A DNA stretch of 64,000 nt from Cardiobacteriaceae bacterium TAE3-ERU3 (GTDB lineage Bacteria > Pseudomonadota > Gammaproteobacteria > Cardiobacteriales > Cardiobacteriaceae). Where the stretch lies: assembly GCA_019218315.1 (NCBI GenBank), contig JAHUUI010000003.1:206443-270442 (forward strand), read 5' to 3'. The notes below the pieces were generated by a model. It made no database searches, had not been told where the DNA came from, and saw nothing but the letters and a program-made list of their open reading frames with translations. Below, piece by piece: positions 37,240 to 46,662 of this stretch. The position numbers and the translations under genes are program-made. Every line of letters begins with the position of its first letter. The first letter of the stretch is position 1.

Positions 37240-38817
37240 ATGAGCACTATCAACGAACAACTTCAAGACAACGCAGCCAAGCTACAGCACACGCCACTAA
37301 CTGCACTCTTTGCAGCAGATCCTGAGCGCGTCAACAAGCACACCACGCACGCGGCTGGCCTGTATGTGGACTTCAGCAAGAACCCACTTGACGACCATAC
37401 CCTGACCTTATGGCAACGCTGGCTGGACGCTCAAAACGTCGAGCAATCACTCGACGCACAATGGCGCGGCGAGCACGTCAACACCGGCGAAGACCGCCCA
37501 GCTCTGCACCACCGCTTACGCGCACCAACCGATCAAGCATTTAACGTTGATGGGCAAAACATCAGTGCCGATATCGCAGCCGCTCGCGACAAAATGCGCA
37601 AACTGAGCGATGCCGTGCGCAATGGTGAATGGCGTGGCTACAATGATGAAGCGATCACCGACGTCATCCACATCGGCATTGGCGGCTCGGAGCTTGGTCC
37701 ACGTTTGCTCTGCCAAGCCTTTGACCATCTCGCTGATGGTCCACGCATCCACTTTCTCGCAACGCCTGACCCGATCCGCATTCAGACCTTGCGCCAGCGC
37801 CTCAACCCGGCAACGACGCTACTGATCATTGCCTCAAAAACCTTCACAACCGAAGAGACCCTGACCAATGCCAACCTGATGCGCGACTGGCTACGCGAAC
37901 ACGGTGGCGAGAAAGCCGACCAGCAAATGATCGCCGTCAGTGCCAACCTCGAACGCACCGCCGCATTTGGCATCGATAGCGAGCGCGTCCTGCCCTTCTG
38001 GGATTGGGTCGGCGGGCGCTTCTCGCTGTGGTCAGCAATCGCCATGCCATTCATCCTGCAAAATGGCTATGAAGCCTACGCGGCACTACTCGACGGCGCA
38101 CATGCCATGGATAACCACTTCCGCGAAGCCGACACCGCGCACAATATCCCCAAGCGCCTTGCACTGCTCGATGTGTGGTTCAACCACTATTGGCACATAA
38201 ACAACCGCGCCGTCATTACCTACGCTAACCCACTTGAGCCATTCCCTTCATACCTGCAACAGCTCGACATGGAAAGCCTCGGCAAGCGCAGCCAAGCAAA
38301 CGGCAAACCACTAACTAAACCTACCGGCATGATCATCTGGGGCGGCACCGGCACGGAATCACAGCACGCCTTTTTCCAGCTGATTCACCAAGGGCAGCGC
38401 CAAATTCCACTCGATTTCATCACCATCAAAACCACACCTAAAGGTCTCGAAGAAGCACAACGCATCATCCACGGCCACTGCCTCGCGCAAAGTGAAGCCT
38501 TGATGCGCGGTCGTGATGAAAGCGACCTAGGCGATCTGCCAAAAAATGAGCGCTACCAGCGCACTAGCCCTGGCAATCGCCCATCGACTACCGTCATTCT
38601 CGACGATCTCACCCCGCAATGCCTCGGCGCTCTGATTGCCGCTTATGAGCATAAAATTACCGTCAGTGCCCTACTCTACGGCATCAACGCCTACGACCAG
38701 TGGGGCGTTGAGCTTGGCAAAGTGCTGGCTAAAGGCACAGAATCAAGCTTACGCGGTGAAAATGGCCAGCAGCACGACGCATCAACCACTGCTTTAATAC
38801 AGCACTTAAGAAAGTAA
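37240..38817 (+). CDS. pgi: Glucose-6-phosphate isomerase
   Basis: A 525-residue glycolytic enzyme interconverting glucose-6-phosphate and fructose-6-phosphate. Seen: IGIGGSELGPRLL, ASKTFTTEET, VGGRFSLWSAIAMP, MESLGKRSQANG, and YDQWGVELGK with catalytic Lys region; the Glu and His acid-base residues appear in QLDMESLGK and GTESQHAFFQLIHQG. It follows pgm by 35 bases and ends at a strong hairpin. Its product feeds the same pentose-phosphate network as the two transaldolases in this window. Confidence 0.96.
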   Translation: MSTINEQLQDNAAKLQHTPLTALFAADPERVNKHTTHAAGLYVDFSKNPLDDHTLTLWQRWLDAQNVEQSLDAQWRGEHVNTGEDRPALHHRLRAPTDQAFNVDGQNISADIAAARDKMRKLSDAVRNGEWRGYNDEAITDVIHIGIGGSELGPRLLCQAFDHLADGPRIHFLATPDPIRIQTLRQRLNPATTLLIIASKTFTTEETLTNANLMRDWLREHGGEKADQQMIAVSANLERTAAFGIDSERVLPFWDWVGGRFSLWSAIAMPFILQNGYEAYAALLDGAHAMDNHFREADTAHNIPKRLALLDVWFNHYWHINNRAVITYANPLEPFPSYLQQLDMESLGKRSQANGKPLTKPTGMIIWGGTGTESQHAFFQLIHQGQRQIPLDFITIKTTPKGLEEAQRIIHGHCLAQSEALMRGRDESDLGDLPKNERYQRTSPGNRPSTTVILDDLTPQCLGALIAAYEHKITVSALLYGINAYDQWGVELGKVLAKGTESSLRGENGQQHDASTTALIQHLRK

Positions 38818-38852
38818 CCAAAAAACAACAACACTGATAATAAATAATACTT

Positions 38853-38887
38853 AATCGCATGACGACCTGTTCGTCATGCGATTTTCT
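38853..38887 (+). terminator. Intrinsic terminator of pgm-pgi
   Basis: AATCGCATGACGA and TCGTCATGCGATT form a perfect 13-base stem around CCTGT, followed by T residues, 35 bases after the pgi stop. Confidence 0.88.
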
Positions 38888-38926
38888 GTATATTAGTGTG
38901 CTTTGAAACCACTTGGAGAGAACTCG

Positions 38927-39226
38927 ATGAAGAAATATATTCTCACTGCAATCGCTGCTGCATTCACTATCTCAGCTGCACATGCTAATGACTATCCGCA
39001 AGAATGCATCGACCTCGAAGCACTTGGCACCGAACTCGCCGAGCTGGTACCTGAAATGAAAGCAGAGATCGAAGCAACCGGCACCACGCAAGAAGAACGT
39101 GTTGCTGCGGCAAGCGAAGAATGGGCGAAGCTGAGCGATGCTGAAAAAGATCAAGCACGCGCCAGCTGTGAAGCTGCGCTGCCACAGGTCAAAGAAATGA
39201 TCGAAGCAATCAAAGCACAGCAATAA
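38927..39226 (+). CDS. Small secreted/periplasmic hypothetical protein
   Basis: A 99-residue protein from the ATG at 38927, with GGAGAG eight bases upstream. It has a classical signal peptide (MKKYILTAIAAAFTISAAHA) with cleavage expected after AHA. The mature part is about 79 residues, acidic and helical, with two cysteines (ECIDLEAL and ASCEAAL) that could form a disulfide. I do not recognise the family. It has its own terminator about 120 bases downstream. Confidence 0.78.
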   Translation: MKKYILTAIAAAFTISAAHANDYPQECIDLEALGTELAELVPEMKAEIEATGTTQEERVAAASEEWAKLSDAEKDQARASCEAALPQVKEMIEAIKAQQ

Positions 39227-39347
39227 TCGCTGATTAAGCATGTATTATTTGCTTGCTTAGCAAAACCATCGTTGACTAATCAAGCAAAGATTAATGTTTC
39301 AAATCCCAAATAACAGGGATATGTAAGCTAATCAAAAAATATCATCC

Positions 39348-39378
39348 ACGGCAAAGATTCGCGTCTTTGCCGTTTTTT
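39348..39378 (+). terminator. Intrinsic terminator
   Basis: ACGGCAAAGA and TCTTTGCCGT pair perfectly around TTCGCG and are followed by a T-run. It serves the small periplasmic protein gene. Confidence 0.88.
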
Positions 39379-39391
39379 ATATGGCTGAGCA

Positions 39392-39443
39392 ATTTTAAAT
39401 GTCATACGAGGCCGGAACGTTCGACAAAATACTGGTGTATTTT
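39392..39443 (+). repeat. Dispersed repeat, copy A
   Basis: This 52-base element aligns with 47346-47399: both begin ATTTTAAAT, share TCATAC, and contain CGACAAAATAC..GTGTATTTT, whose core AAAATAC/GTATTTT is an inverted repeat. The two copies bracket the accessory MFS and tor region. The remaining bases up to 39,768 hold nothing else I can assign. Confidence 0.6.
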
Positions 39444-39768
39444 CATGGATAGTTGCATTGGCGCAAGCCGTACGGCTAGTGCGATGGTCTCACTAAAAAG
39501 CCCGTCGCATCGGAAAAATGCCAGCTATAAGACTTTTCTAAAGCCTAAGATGAAGATAGTCAATTAGAAATTTTGAGGTGTGATCCATTCAATACGCCAC
39601 CCTAAGACGTCTTCTTTCATTCCATATGCCGCAACTAACGATTTGATTTACCTATACATGCTTCCGCGTTTTGACCTAACGCGGTCAATCGATGTTTCTC
39701 GTGCTACTATTTGCAGCATAATGAAGAAAATATATTTGAGGGTATGTAAAAACTATATAGGGGGAAAG

Positions 39769-39939
39769 ATGAACATTAATGACATTTACGAACATAACAA
39801 ACGCATGGATAACTTGGTAAAGACCGAGGTGCAAAATCTAGCCAAATCAGTAAACAGCATGAGTACAGGTAGAATGGCATTAGCCATGTTTGCCCTTGGA
39901 TGCCTAACAGTTGCGCTTGCGACTTGGGTGTTTTTATAA
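39769..39939 (+). CDS. Hypothetical 56-residue single-pass membrane protein
   Basis: The ATG at 39769 has GGGGAAAG directly upstream, giving MNINDIYEHNKRMDNLVKTE, then a polar helix, and one C-terminal hydrophobic helix (MALAMFALGCLTVALATWVFL). The frame is open from 39580, but those codons lack a ribosome-binding site. I do not recognise it; phage-type and mobile-region small proteins often look like this. Moderate support. Confidence 0.5.
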   Translation: MNINDIYEHNKRMDNLVKTEVQNLAKSVNSMSTGRMALAMFALGCLTVALATWVFL

Positions 39940-40438
39940 GCGGTCAGAGATCAGCATACACGCAGCAAAATTGATTGATCCACTACGTTATGAGTTTGGG
40001 AGAATTCACTGACTACGCTTCTAGTTCAGGGCGAAGGTTCAGGCAACGCTAGGCAGTATCACCCCAACAATCCCGTATGATGAAGCCGTCGCAAGCAGCC
40101 AGTGGCATTACTACCATCATTGAATACATAGCCGCCAGCCATTGTGAAGTGCAAATAACAGCGCCCCCTTTCAAATAACCCAAAAACCAATACCTTTGGG
40201 GCTAGTGGCACAAATAGTGCGCCGCGTACCATGCTCCATGGCTAAGATGATATGGATTATTGGGCAGTAGAGAAGGAATTCGATGCGCTATCCTTGTTCC
40301 ACAGTGTGGATATTAACCTTTGACGAAGAGCCTAATAATGATGGCAGCACTAATAGAATAAACCTTAATGAAGGCAGGGAAAATGTTGCCGAATTCAGAA
40401 TGACAAAAAAGGCCTTTTTAAATTCATAAAGTTGATTA
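39940..40438. other. Gene-free decayed stretch
   Basis: About 500 bases without a usable reading frame. Short frames occur but each is quickly stopped and none is recognised. It looks like eroded accessory DNA leading into the AT-rich transporter gene. Confidence 0.45.
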
Positions 40439-41638
40439 ATGATGAAACAATCATTTTTTACCCTTCAAAACAAGAATATTTCTTATATATGGCTTTTTAG
40501 TATTTGCCTCTATACGGGAATGTGGCTATCAAAGTATTTCCACCCGCTTTTATTTAATGCTCATGATGCATTAAAAAACTTCGGAATAAGCTACTCAGTC
40601 ATGGCTATGACAGGAGCCTTTTCTTTTTTCTACGGAAAAATTATTGCAAAGCATTCACTTCAAAAAGGGTTGTTTGTAGGCTGTATTCTTTATTCTATTG
40701 GCATGTTTCTAAGGATATACACTGACTTAACAGCTTCAATTTTTTCAGGAATGATAGCTGGAATGGGTGCGTCAATATCCCTAATATGCTTATCATCATG
40801 GCCATTTTCAGAAACAGCAGAGAATGCGCGAAATAAACTTTTTGAGCATTCACTGCATGCTGCAAATATGGCAAGAGGCCTCATAGTAACTATTGTTGGG
40901 GTTATCTTTATCAGCCTTACCGAGCTGATTGATGTAAAGAAAATAATGATCATGGCATCATTATTACCTATTACAGGATTTATTTTGTGCAGAAGCCACA
41001 TTCCCAACCATCTTCCCAAGAAAATACAGCAAAAAACAGCCAGCATTGATGCTATCAAAAAGACTGGAGTTCTACATTTATGTATTTATTCCGTGATATC
41101 GGGTTTTTGTACAAGCTTCATCATTCCTTACTTACCTATACTATTAGAAGAACAGGCCATTTCAGGCGGTCAAATTTTGATAGTACTGGGGGTTAGCTCC
41201 CTCATAACTGCTACAACGCAGCCTTATATTGTAAAGCAGATATCCAATAGAAAAATCACCCATTTTTTTCTTATAAGTACGATATTTTTGGGCACTTCCA
41301 CATTTCTTTTAGTTATCTCTAATTCGGGAATACTACCTTTAGCAATGATAATTACTCTTCGCTTTATTTCAGCTAATGCTGTCTTTTATACGCAGAGAGT
41401 TATTGAAATGCGATTAGTTGATAATGATAGAGCGAGCGAAAGAATGGGGCTTATTCAAAGCGCGTTCTTAATTGGAGATATGTTTGGAGGAGGCATAGCA
41501 GGAATATTTTGGAGCACGGGGCAAATAAAGTTTATTATCATGGCTATAGGGATATTTATAATAATAAATGGAATTTATTTGCTAAAAGTTTACAAACATT
41601 ACAAGAAGCATGAAATAAAAGAAGCAACTAGCATTTAA
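40439..41638 (+). CDS. MFS family transporter
   Basis: A 399-residue protein with about twelve hydrophobic segments and MFS-type loop features (YGKIIAKHSLQKG between helices 2 and 3; an internal break near residue 190). It is strikingly AT-rich, with many Ile, Lys and Asn, compared with flanking pgi and torC, which suggests acquisition from an AT-rich genome. The substrate is not recognisable; drug or metabolite efflux is possible. It stands alone between decayed sequence and insertion-sequence remnants. Confidence 0.78.
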   Translation: MMKQSFFTLQNKNISYIWLFSICLYTGMWLSKYFHPLLFNAHDALKNFGISYSVMAMTGAFSFFYGKIIAKHSLQKGLFVGCILYSIGMFLRIYTDLTASIFSGMIAGMGASISLICLSSWPFSETAENARNKLFEHSLHAANMARGLIVTIVGVIFISLTELIDVKKIMIMASLLPITGFILCRSHIPNHLPKKIQQKTASIDAIKKTGVLHLCIYSVISGFCTSFIIPYLPILLEEQAISGGQILIVLGVSSLITATTQPYIVKQISNRKITHFFLISTIFLGTSTFLLVISNSGILPLAMIITLRFISANAVFYTQRVIEMRLVDNDRASERMGLIQSAFLIGDMFGGGIAGIFWSTGQIKFIIMAIGIFIIINGIYLLKVYKHYKKHEIKEATSI

Positions 41639-41685
41639 AAAATTTTAGTTTGGATTCCAAAATCAGGTTGAGCTTATCCTACAAA

Positions 41686-41883
41686 CTATTCAATAATTAA
41701 TTTAATGTCTGTACTGAAATTATCCACAAGAGCACTCCTTGTAGTTAAACCAATCAACCTCCTGTGGCTGACTTTACACCAGCAGTTCTGCTTGCCATAA
41801 ATTCTCCAGCCATTGCTTTTTACACTCTGCACGCTTTCTATGTGCTTTATAAACGACACATATATCAAATCCAATTTGACCAC
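41686..41883 (-). pseudogene. IS1-like transposase zinc-ribbon remnant
   Basis: The minus strand reads VKSNGWRIYGKQNCWCK.SHRRLIG, resembling the InsA-type start of IS1 elements in which a zinc ribbon contains NG...YGKQNY.CK.C.RQFI. The flanking cysteines are partly lost and there is no remaining catalytic part. It directly follows the IS3-type remnant, so this patch has received more than one element. Confidence 0.45.
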
Positions 41884-41889
41884 CTCTTT

Positions 41890-42070
41890 ACAGCATACCT
41901 TTTGAAAAACACCACCCTCACATTCGGGTTCTTTGGGCTTTTGAGTGCCGAGGCATCCAGTCCTCCGTATTTTGATTTTCAGCTATAGTAAGTTGTGTTT
42001 GCGGCAAATATCTTCACCAGCGCCATTCCAAATAGCGATAATTTGTGCCTCGCTGAACCGTGATATCTCA
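41890..42070 (-). pseudogene. IS3-family OrfA remnant
   Basis: The minus strand reads RFSEAQIIAIWNGAGEDICRKHNL, then in a shifted frame YS(stop)KSKYGGLDASALK. This is the helix-turn-helix OrfA of IS3 elements (RFSE.QII...G....LCRKHGIS..TFY.WK.KYGG), with a short deletion and frame damage. No OrfB catalytic part remains. Confidence 0.7.
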
Positions 42071-42326
42071 ATACTTCTTCCCCAAATAACCAAAATCTGG
42101 TTTACTCAAGTTCGGTTTAGGAATCTCACATGTCTTTCTCAGCTTCATTTATCCAGTCACTATCTATTTATTTGCATAGCTTACGAAGCCTAAAAGCACT
42201 TGCTTTTGTTTGCAAGGAGCTCTAATTTCAGAGGAACGGTCGTAAAGCAATCCAAAAATAAACACAAGAACAATGCCTTGTTTTCTACGCTAGAACCATT
42301 TTTCTGGAATCCTGTAATAAAAAGTA
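42071..42326. other. Unassigned stretch before the tor promoter
   Basis: About 250 bases between the IS3 remnant and the palindrome/FNR site. No gene, RNA or intact element is evident. Confidence 0.4.
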
Positions 42327-42340
42327 TCGTATAGATACGA
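42327..42340. promoter_or_regulatory. Palindrome abutting the FNR site
   Basis: TCGTATAGATACGA is a perfect inverted repeat (TCGTAT / ATACGA) ending one base before the FNR-type site. It could be a second operator. It does not match the TorR, NarL or CRP consensus as I know them. Confidence 0.45.
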
Positions 42341-42354
42341 TTGATAAACATCAA
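42341..42354 (+). promoter_or_regulatory. FNR-type anaerobic activator site
   Basis: TTGATAAACATCAA matches the FNR consensus TTGATnnnnATCAA exactly, 92 bases before the torE start. TATTAT/TATAAA sequences at about 42396-42407 could be the -10 box, which would place the site near -60, a class I position. This predicts oxygen-limited expression of torECAD. Confidence 0.7.
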
Positions 42355-42446
42355 TTAGGGGCAATCATCTTAAATCCTCCTTGCACTGCACTTACTATTA
42401 TTATAAATTGTTTATAAATAATTTTAATGATTCTGGGGAGTTTTTC

Positions 42447-42593
42447 ATGCAACAACCACCTGTTAAGCGCCAGTGGCTCAGTGCACTGGTCATGTCTTTT
42501 CTTGCGCTGCCGATTATTTGCGTACTCTTTATCTGCGCCTATGGCTTCATCTTGTGGTTTGGGCAAATGTTGTTTTGGGGCCCGCCAAAATAA
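42447..42593 (+). CDS. torE: TorE/NapE-like small membrane protein
   Basis: A 48-residue single-span protein from the ATG at 42447, preceded by GGGGAG. After a short polar start (MQQPPVKRQWLSAL) a long hydrophobic helix runs to GFILWFGQML, ending FWGPPK. Size, topology and position directly before torC match TorE/NapE proteins, whose function is not settled. It is the first gene of the tor operon. Confidence 0.72.
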   Translation: MQQPPVKRQWLSALVMSFLALPIICVLFICAYGFILWFGQMLFWGPPK

Positions 42594-42767
42594 TTTAGAT
42601 CACAACTAGCGACATCTCATTGCACCACGACTATGCGCTATTAAGAATAGTGCAAGTCGGTTACATATACATATCGCCGTAAAAATATAAGAAGCGTTGT
42701 ATCCACCTCTACGCCACCCAACTAAACGGATACAACAAAAAATAACAAGCAAAAAGGAAATATCATC

Positions 42768-44003
42768 ATGAACGCAATCAAGCGCCTGTTCAGCTGGCTC
42801 GGTCGGCTATTATTCAAACCATCGACCCAAATCGGCCTCGGCATCCTGATTATTATCGGCTTTGCCGGTGGTGTGTGGTTCTGGTGGGGCTTTAATACTG
42901 CACTCGAAGCGACCAACAAGGAAGAGTTCTGCCTCTCCTGCCACACCATGCACGACAACCTCCTCCCTGAATTACAGAAAACCGTTCACTGGAAAAACCG
43001 TACAGGCGTACGCGCGCGTTGCCCGGACTGCCACGTACCGCACGATTTCAGCGACAAGATTGCACGCAAAATGCAGGCGTCACGCGAAGTGTGGGGGCAA
43101 ATTGTCGGCACGATTGATAACCGCGAGCTGTTCAAGGAACACCGCCTGACACTGGCGCAGCGTGAATGGGCGCGCTTCAAAGCGAACAATTCCAAAGAGT
43201 GCCGCAACTGCCACGATTACAACAGCATGGATTTCAGCAAGATGCGCGTCACCTCGCAGATGATCATGCGCAGCGCCGCCGAGCGTAACGCTAGCTGTGT
43301 TGATTGCCATAAAGGTATCGCGCACCAGTTGCCGGATCTGAGTGGTGCACATAACCCAGCGTTTGATTCCCTGCTTTCTGAAGCAGCAAGCAGCACCATC
43401 AGCGTAGGCGAAACCTATTACAACGTCGTACCACAAGATTTGTTCACCGGCGCTGACAAACAAACCAAAGCCGGTAGCATCGAAGTGGCAACACCAGTCA
43501 AAGTGCTCGCCCACGAAGACGGCGCAACCCAGATCGAGCTCGAAATGTGGCGCAAGAACAAAGGCTTTGGCCGCGTGTGGTACGGACATTTCGGCCTCAA
43601 TATTGTTGATGTGGTTATCGAGAAAGACCTCGCCCGCGACGACAGCATCGTCGAAGTATTGGAAAGTCAGGAAGATCCGCTTACCGGCCTTGAGTGGCAA
43701 AGAGTGCGCGGCCAGTTCTGGGTTGCCGATGGCGGCCTGATGCCAAGCATCGAACCAGCATGGGATATTGCCCGCCAAAGCTACAGCGACAGTTGCAGCG
43801 TCTGTCACCGCCAGCCAAACCCTGCTGGACATGATGCCAACCAGTGGCCGGGCTTGTTCGCAGGCATGGTCGGCTTCACTAACCTCGATAGCGATAGCGC
43901 CAACCTCGTCCTCAAGTACCTACAGCTGCATTCGTCCGACTTCACCAGCGGCGAACACGGTGGTGGCTCACCAGAAAATGCCATCCAGGGCGCAAGACCA
44001 TAA
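42768..44003 (+). CDS. torC: Pentahaem c-type cytochrome TorC
   Basis: A 411-residue NapC/NirT-family quinol dehydrogenase, anchored by one N-terminal helix (QIGLGILIIIGFAGGVWFWW, residues 21-40), with the rest in the periplasm. Five CxxCH haem sites are visible: CLSCH (55), CPDCH (85), CRNCH (145), CVDCH (177) and, in the C-terminal part, CSVCH (343). Four plus one distal haem is the TorC layout. It takes electrons from menaquinol and passes them to the terminal reductase encoded next. Confidence 0.93.
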   Translation: MNAIKRLFSWLGRLLFKPSTQIGLGILIIIGFAGGVWFWWGFNTALEATNKEEFCLSCHTMHDNLLPELQKTVHWKNRTGVRARCPDCHVPHDFSDKIARKMQASREVWGQIVGTIDNRELFKEHRLTLAQREWARFKANNSKECRNCHDYNSMDFSKMRVTSQMIMRSAAERNASCVDCHKGIAHQLPDLSGAHNPAFDSLLSEAASSTISVGETYYNVVPQDLFTGADKQTKAGSIEVATPVKVLAHEDGATQIELEMWRKNKGFGRVWYGHFGLNIVDVVIEKDLARDDSIVEVLESQEDPLTGLEWQRVRGQFWVADGGLMPSIEPAWDIARQSYSDSCSVCHRQPNPAGHDANQWPGLFAGMVGFTNLDSDSANLVLKYLQLHSSDFTSGEHGGGSPENAIQGARP

Positions 44004-44021
44004 TTAAAAAGAGAGATAACC

Positions 44022-46535
44022 ATGAATAGCATTAAACGCAGAAACTTCCTCAAATCCCTTGCGGCACTGTCCGGTTCGGCATTACTACCCAAGCCACTAT
44101 TGGCAGCTGACGCCGTGGTCACCGCTGCTAATGGCGGCCGCCCTGATACCAGCGGATGGAAAGTATCCGGCGCACACTGGGGCGCATTCCGCGCCAAAAT
44201 CGAGGGCGACAAACTGGTTGAAGTACAGCCGTTTGAGTTCGACCAATATCCGAGTGATGTGCTGCAAGCCGTACCGGGAGTGCTCTACAGCTCATCGCGG
44301 GTACGCTATCCGATGGTACGCCTCGACTGGTACAGAAACCGTAAGGACAGCGACACCAGCCAGCGCGGCGACAACCGCTTTGTCCGCGTCAGTTGGGATA
44401 CCGCGCTCGATATGGTCTATGACGAACTAGAGCGCATCCAGAACGACTACGGCCCGTGGGCATTGCACACCTCACTGGTCGGCTGGCGCTCGGTCGGGCA
44501 AATCCACAGCTGCGGCAATCACATGCTGCGTGCTGTTGCCATGCACGGGCGCAGCGTCGGCACCGCCGGAGACTACTCGACCGGCGCAGGGCAAATGATT
44601 TTGCCGTATGTCCTCGGCTCAACGGAAGTTTATTCACAAGGCACATCATGGCCGCTGATTCTCGATAACTCGAAGGTCATCATTTTCTGGTCAAACGACC
44701 CGATTAAAAACCTGCAAATGGGCTGGAACACCGAAACCCATGAATCTTACGAATACTTTGAAAAGCTGCGCGACAAAGTGCGCAATGGCGAGATTGAAGT
44801 CATCAGTATTGACCCAGTAAAAAGCAAGACGCAAAACTACCTCGGCTGCAAACAGCAATACATCAACCCGCTGACTGACGTCGCCTTCCAGCTCGCACTG
44901 GCGCATACCCTCTACACCGAAGAACTTTACGACAAAGACTTCATCAAGACCTACACCCTCGGCTTCGATGAATTTACCCCGTACCTGATGGGTAAAACCG
45001 AGGACATGGTCGAGAAAACCCCGGAATGGGCGGCGCCAATCTGCGGCATCGAGCCAGAGCGTATCCGCGAACTCGCGCGCCTGATGGCAAATAACCGTAC
45101 CCAGCTGATCTTTGGCTGGGCGATCCAGCGTCAGCAACACGGCGAACAGCCTTACTGGATGGGCGCAATTCTCGCCGCCATGCTTGGTCAGATTGGTCTG
45201 CCCGGTGGCGGCATCAGCTACTCGCACCACTACAGCTCGGTTGGCGTACCGGCATCGGGTGCATCCATGCCCGGCGCATTCCCGCTCAACCTCGATACCG
45301 GCCGCAAGCCTAAATACGACAATGAAGACTTCAACGGCTACAGCTCGGTCATCCCTGTCGCGCGCGCGGTTGATTGCCTGCTCGAACCCGGCAAAGTCAT
45401 CAACTTCAATGGCCACGAAGTCACCCTGCCGCCGTATAAAATGGTCGTCTTTTCCGGCTGTAACCAGTGGCACCGCCAGCAGCAAAAGAACCGCATGAAA
45501 GAAGCCTACCGCAACGTCGAAACCGTCGTCGCTGTGGACTACAACTGGACGGCAACTTGCCGCTTTGCCGACATCGTCCTGCCTGCCTGTACCCCGTACG
45601 AACGCAACGACCTCGACGCTTACGGCTCGTACAGCAACCGTGGCGTAATCGCCATGCACAAACTGGTTGACCCGCTCTATCACTCGAAGCCCGACTTCGA
45701 CATCTGGTACGAATTCTGCAAACGCATGAACCGCGAACAGGAATACAGCCGCGCCATGACCGAAATGCAGTGGTTAGAGCAAATCTATGAAGACTGCCGC
45801 GCTGAGAACCTCAAAAAAGACTACTTCATGCCGCCATTTGCCGAATTCTGGAAAAAAGGCTACGTTATCTTCCCAGAGGGCGAACTGTGGACGCGCCACG
45901 CGGCATTCCGCGAAGACCCCGAAGTCAACGCACTCGGCACACCATCGGGCTTCATCGAAATCAGCAGCCGCAAAATTGCCAACTACGGCTACCCTGACTG
46001 CAAAGGCCATCCGATTTGGATGGAAAAAACCGAACGCTCGCATGGTGGCCCTGGCTCGGACAAATTCCCACTGTGGCTACAATCCGTCCACCCCGACAAA
46101 CGACTGCACTCGCAAACCTGCGAAGCTGAAGAATGGCGCTCGACCTACACCGTGCAGGGGCGCGAACCCTGCTTCATTAGCCCCGAAGACGCAGCTGCAC
46201 GCGGCATTGCCGACGGTGACCTGATTCGCGTCTTTAACGACCGCGGGCAAGTATTGGTTGGTGCTGTCATCTCGGACAACTTCCCGCCCGGTGTCGTACG
46301 TATTCAGGAAGGTGCATGGTACGCCCCGACCGGTGCAGAAATTGGCGCACTCGATACCTACGGTGACCCCAACACACTCACCATCGACATCGGTACATCG
46401 AGCCTCGCGCAAGGCCCAAGCCCCAACACTTGCATCGTGCAAATGGAAAAATGGGTTGGTGAAGCACCGGCAGTCACCGCCTTTGGCGGCCCAACATTCG
46501 TCAACCCAGACGGAAGCCCGGCTGAAAAAATCTAA
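44022..46535 (+). CDS. torA: Periplasmic TMAO/DMSO-type molybdoenzyme TorA
   Basis: An 837-residue molybdopterin-guanine-dinucleotide reductase of the DMSO reductase family. A Tat signal ([14 protein letters not shown]) leads the protein to the periplasm. The molybdenum ligand Ser is in GDYSTGAGQ (S186); there is no N-terminal iron-sulfur Cys motif, consistent with TorA, TorZ or DorA. Cofactor-binding segments include [15 protein letters not shown] and the C-terminal [11 protein letters not shown]. The preceding pentahaem TorC and following TorD favour trimethylamine N-oxide as substrate; biotin sulfoxide or DMSO cannot be excluded. Confidence 0.92.
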   Translation: MNSIKRRNFLKSLAALSGSALLPKPLLAADAVVTAANGGRPDTSGWKVSGAHWGAFRAKIEGDKLVEVQPFEFDQYPSDVLQAVPGVLYSSSRVRYPMVRLDWYRNRKDSDTSQRGDNRFVRVSWDTALDMVYDELERIQNDYGPWALHTSLVGWRSVGQIHSCGNHMLRAVAMHGRSVGTAGDYSTGAGQMILPYVLGSTEVYSQGTSWPLILDNSKVIIFWSNDPIKNLQMGWNTETHESYEYFEKLRDKVRNGEIEVISIDPVKSKTQNYLGCKQQYINPLTDVAFQLALAHTLYTEELYDKDFIKTYTLGFDEFTPYLMGKTEDMVEKTPEWAAPICGIEPERIRELARLMANNRTQLIFGWAIQRQQHGEQPYWMGAILAAMLGQIGLPGGGISYSHHYSSVGVPASGASMPGAFPLNLDTGRKPKYDNEDFNGYSSVIPVARAVDCLLEPGKVINFNGHEVTLPPYKMVVFSGCNQWHRQQQKNRMKEAYRNVETVVAVDYNWTATCRFADIVLPACTPYERNDLDAYGSYSNRGVIAMHKLVDPLYHSKPDFDIWYEFCKRMNREQEYSRAMTEMQWLEQIYEDCRAENLKKDYFMPPFAEFWKKGYVIFPEGELWTRHAAFREDPEVNALGTPSGFIEISSRKIANYGYPDCKGHPIWMEKTERSHGGPGSDKFPLWLQSVHPDKRLHSQTCEAEEWRSTYTVQGREPCFISPEDAAARGIADGDLIRVFNDRGQVLVGAVISDNFPPGVVRIQEGAWYAPTGAEIGALDTYGDPNTLTIDIGTSSLAQGPSPNTCIVQMEKWVGEAPAVTAFGGPTFVNPDGSPAEKI

Positions 46536-46545
46536 CCACTAAAAA

Positions 46546-46588
46546 TAGGCGGCATTGGTTGTGCTCATGGCACAGCCAATGCCGCCTA
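46546..46588 (+). promoter_or_regulatory. Long hairpin between torA and torD
   Basis: TAGGCGGCATTGGTTGTGC and GCACAGCCAATGCCGCCTA form a 19-base stem with one G-U pair and a 5-base loop, 11 bases after the torA stop. No T-run follows on the plus strand. It may protect the torECA transcript end or reduce read-through into torD. Confidence 0.65.
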
Positions 46589-46662
46589 ATCCATAGCGTG
46601 ATTTGTCACCTTTAGCAAACCATGCCACGATACCCATGAAGAAATACAATTCCCAAAATACC

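Noticed and set aside
43080-43832. Minus-strand frame opposite torC
   Set aside because: Antisense to the five haem motifs of TorC; no recognisable protein.
44691-45683. Long minus-strand frame opposite torA
   Set aside because: GC-rich coding leaves the antisense strand open; there is no ribosome-binding site or family resemblance, while torA is unambiguous.
46546-46588. Ordinary terminator after torA
   Set aside because: There is no T-run on the plus strand; kept as a regulatory hairpin instead.
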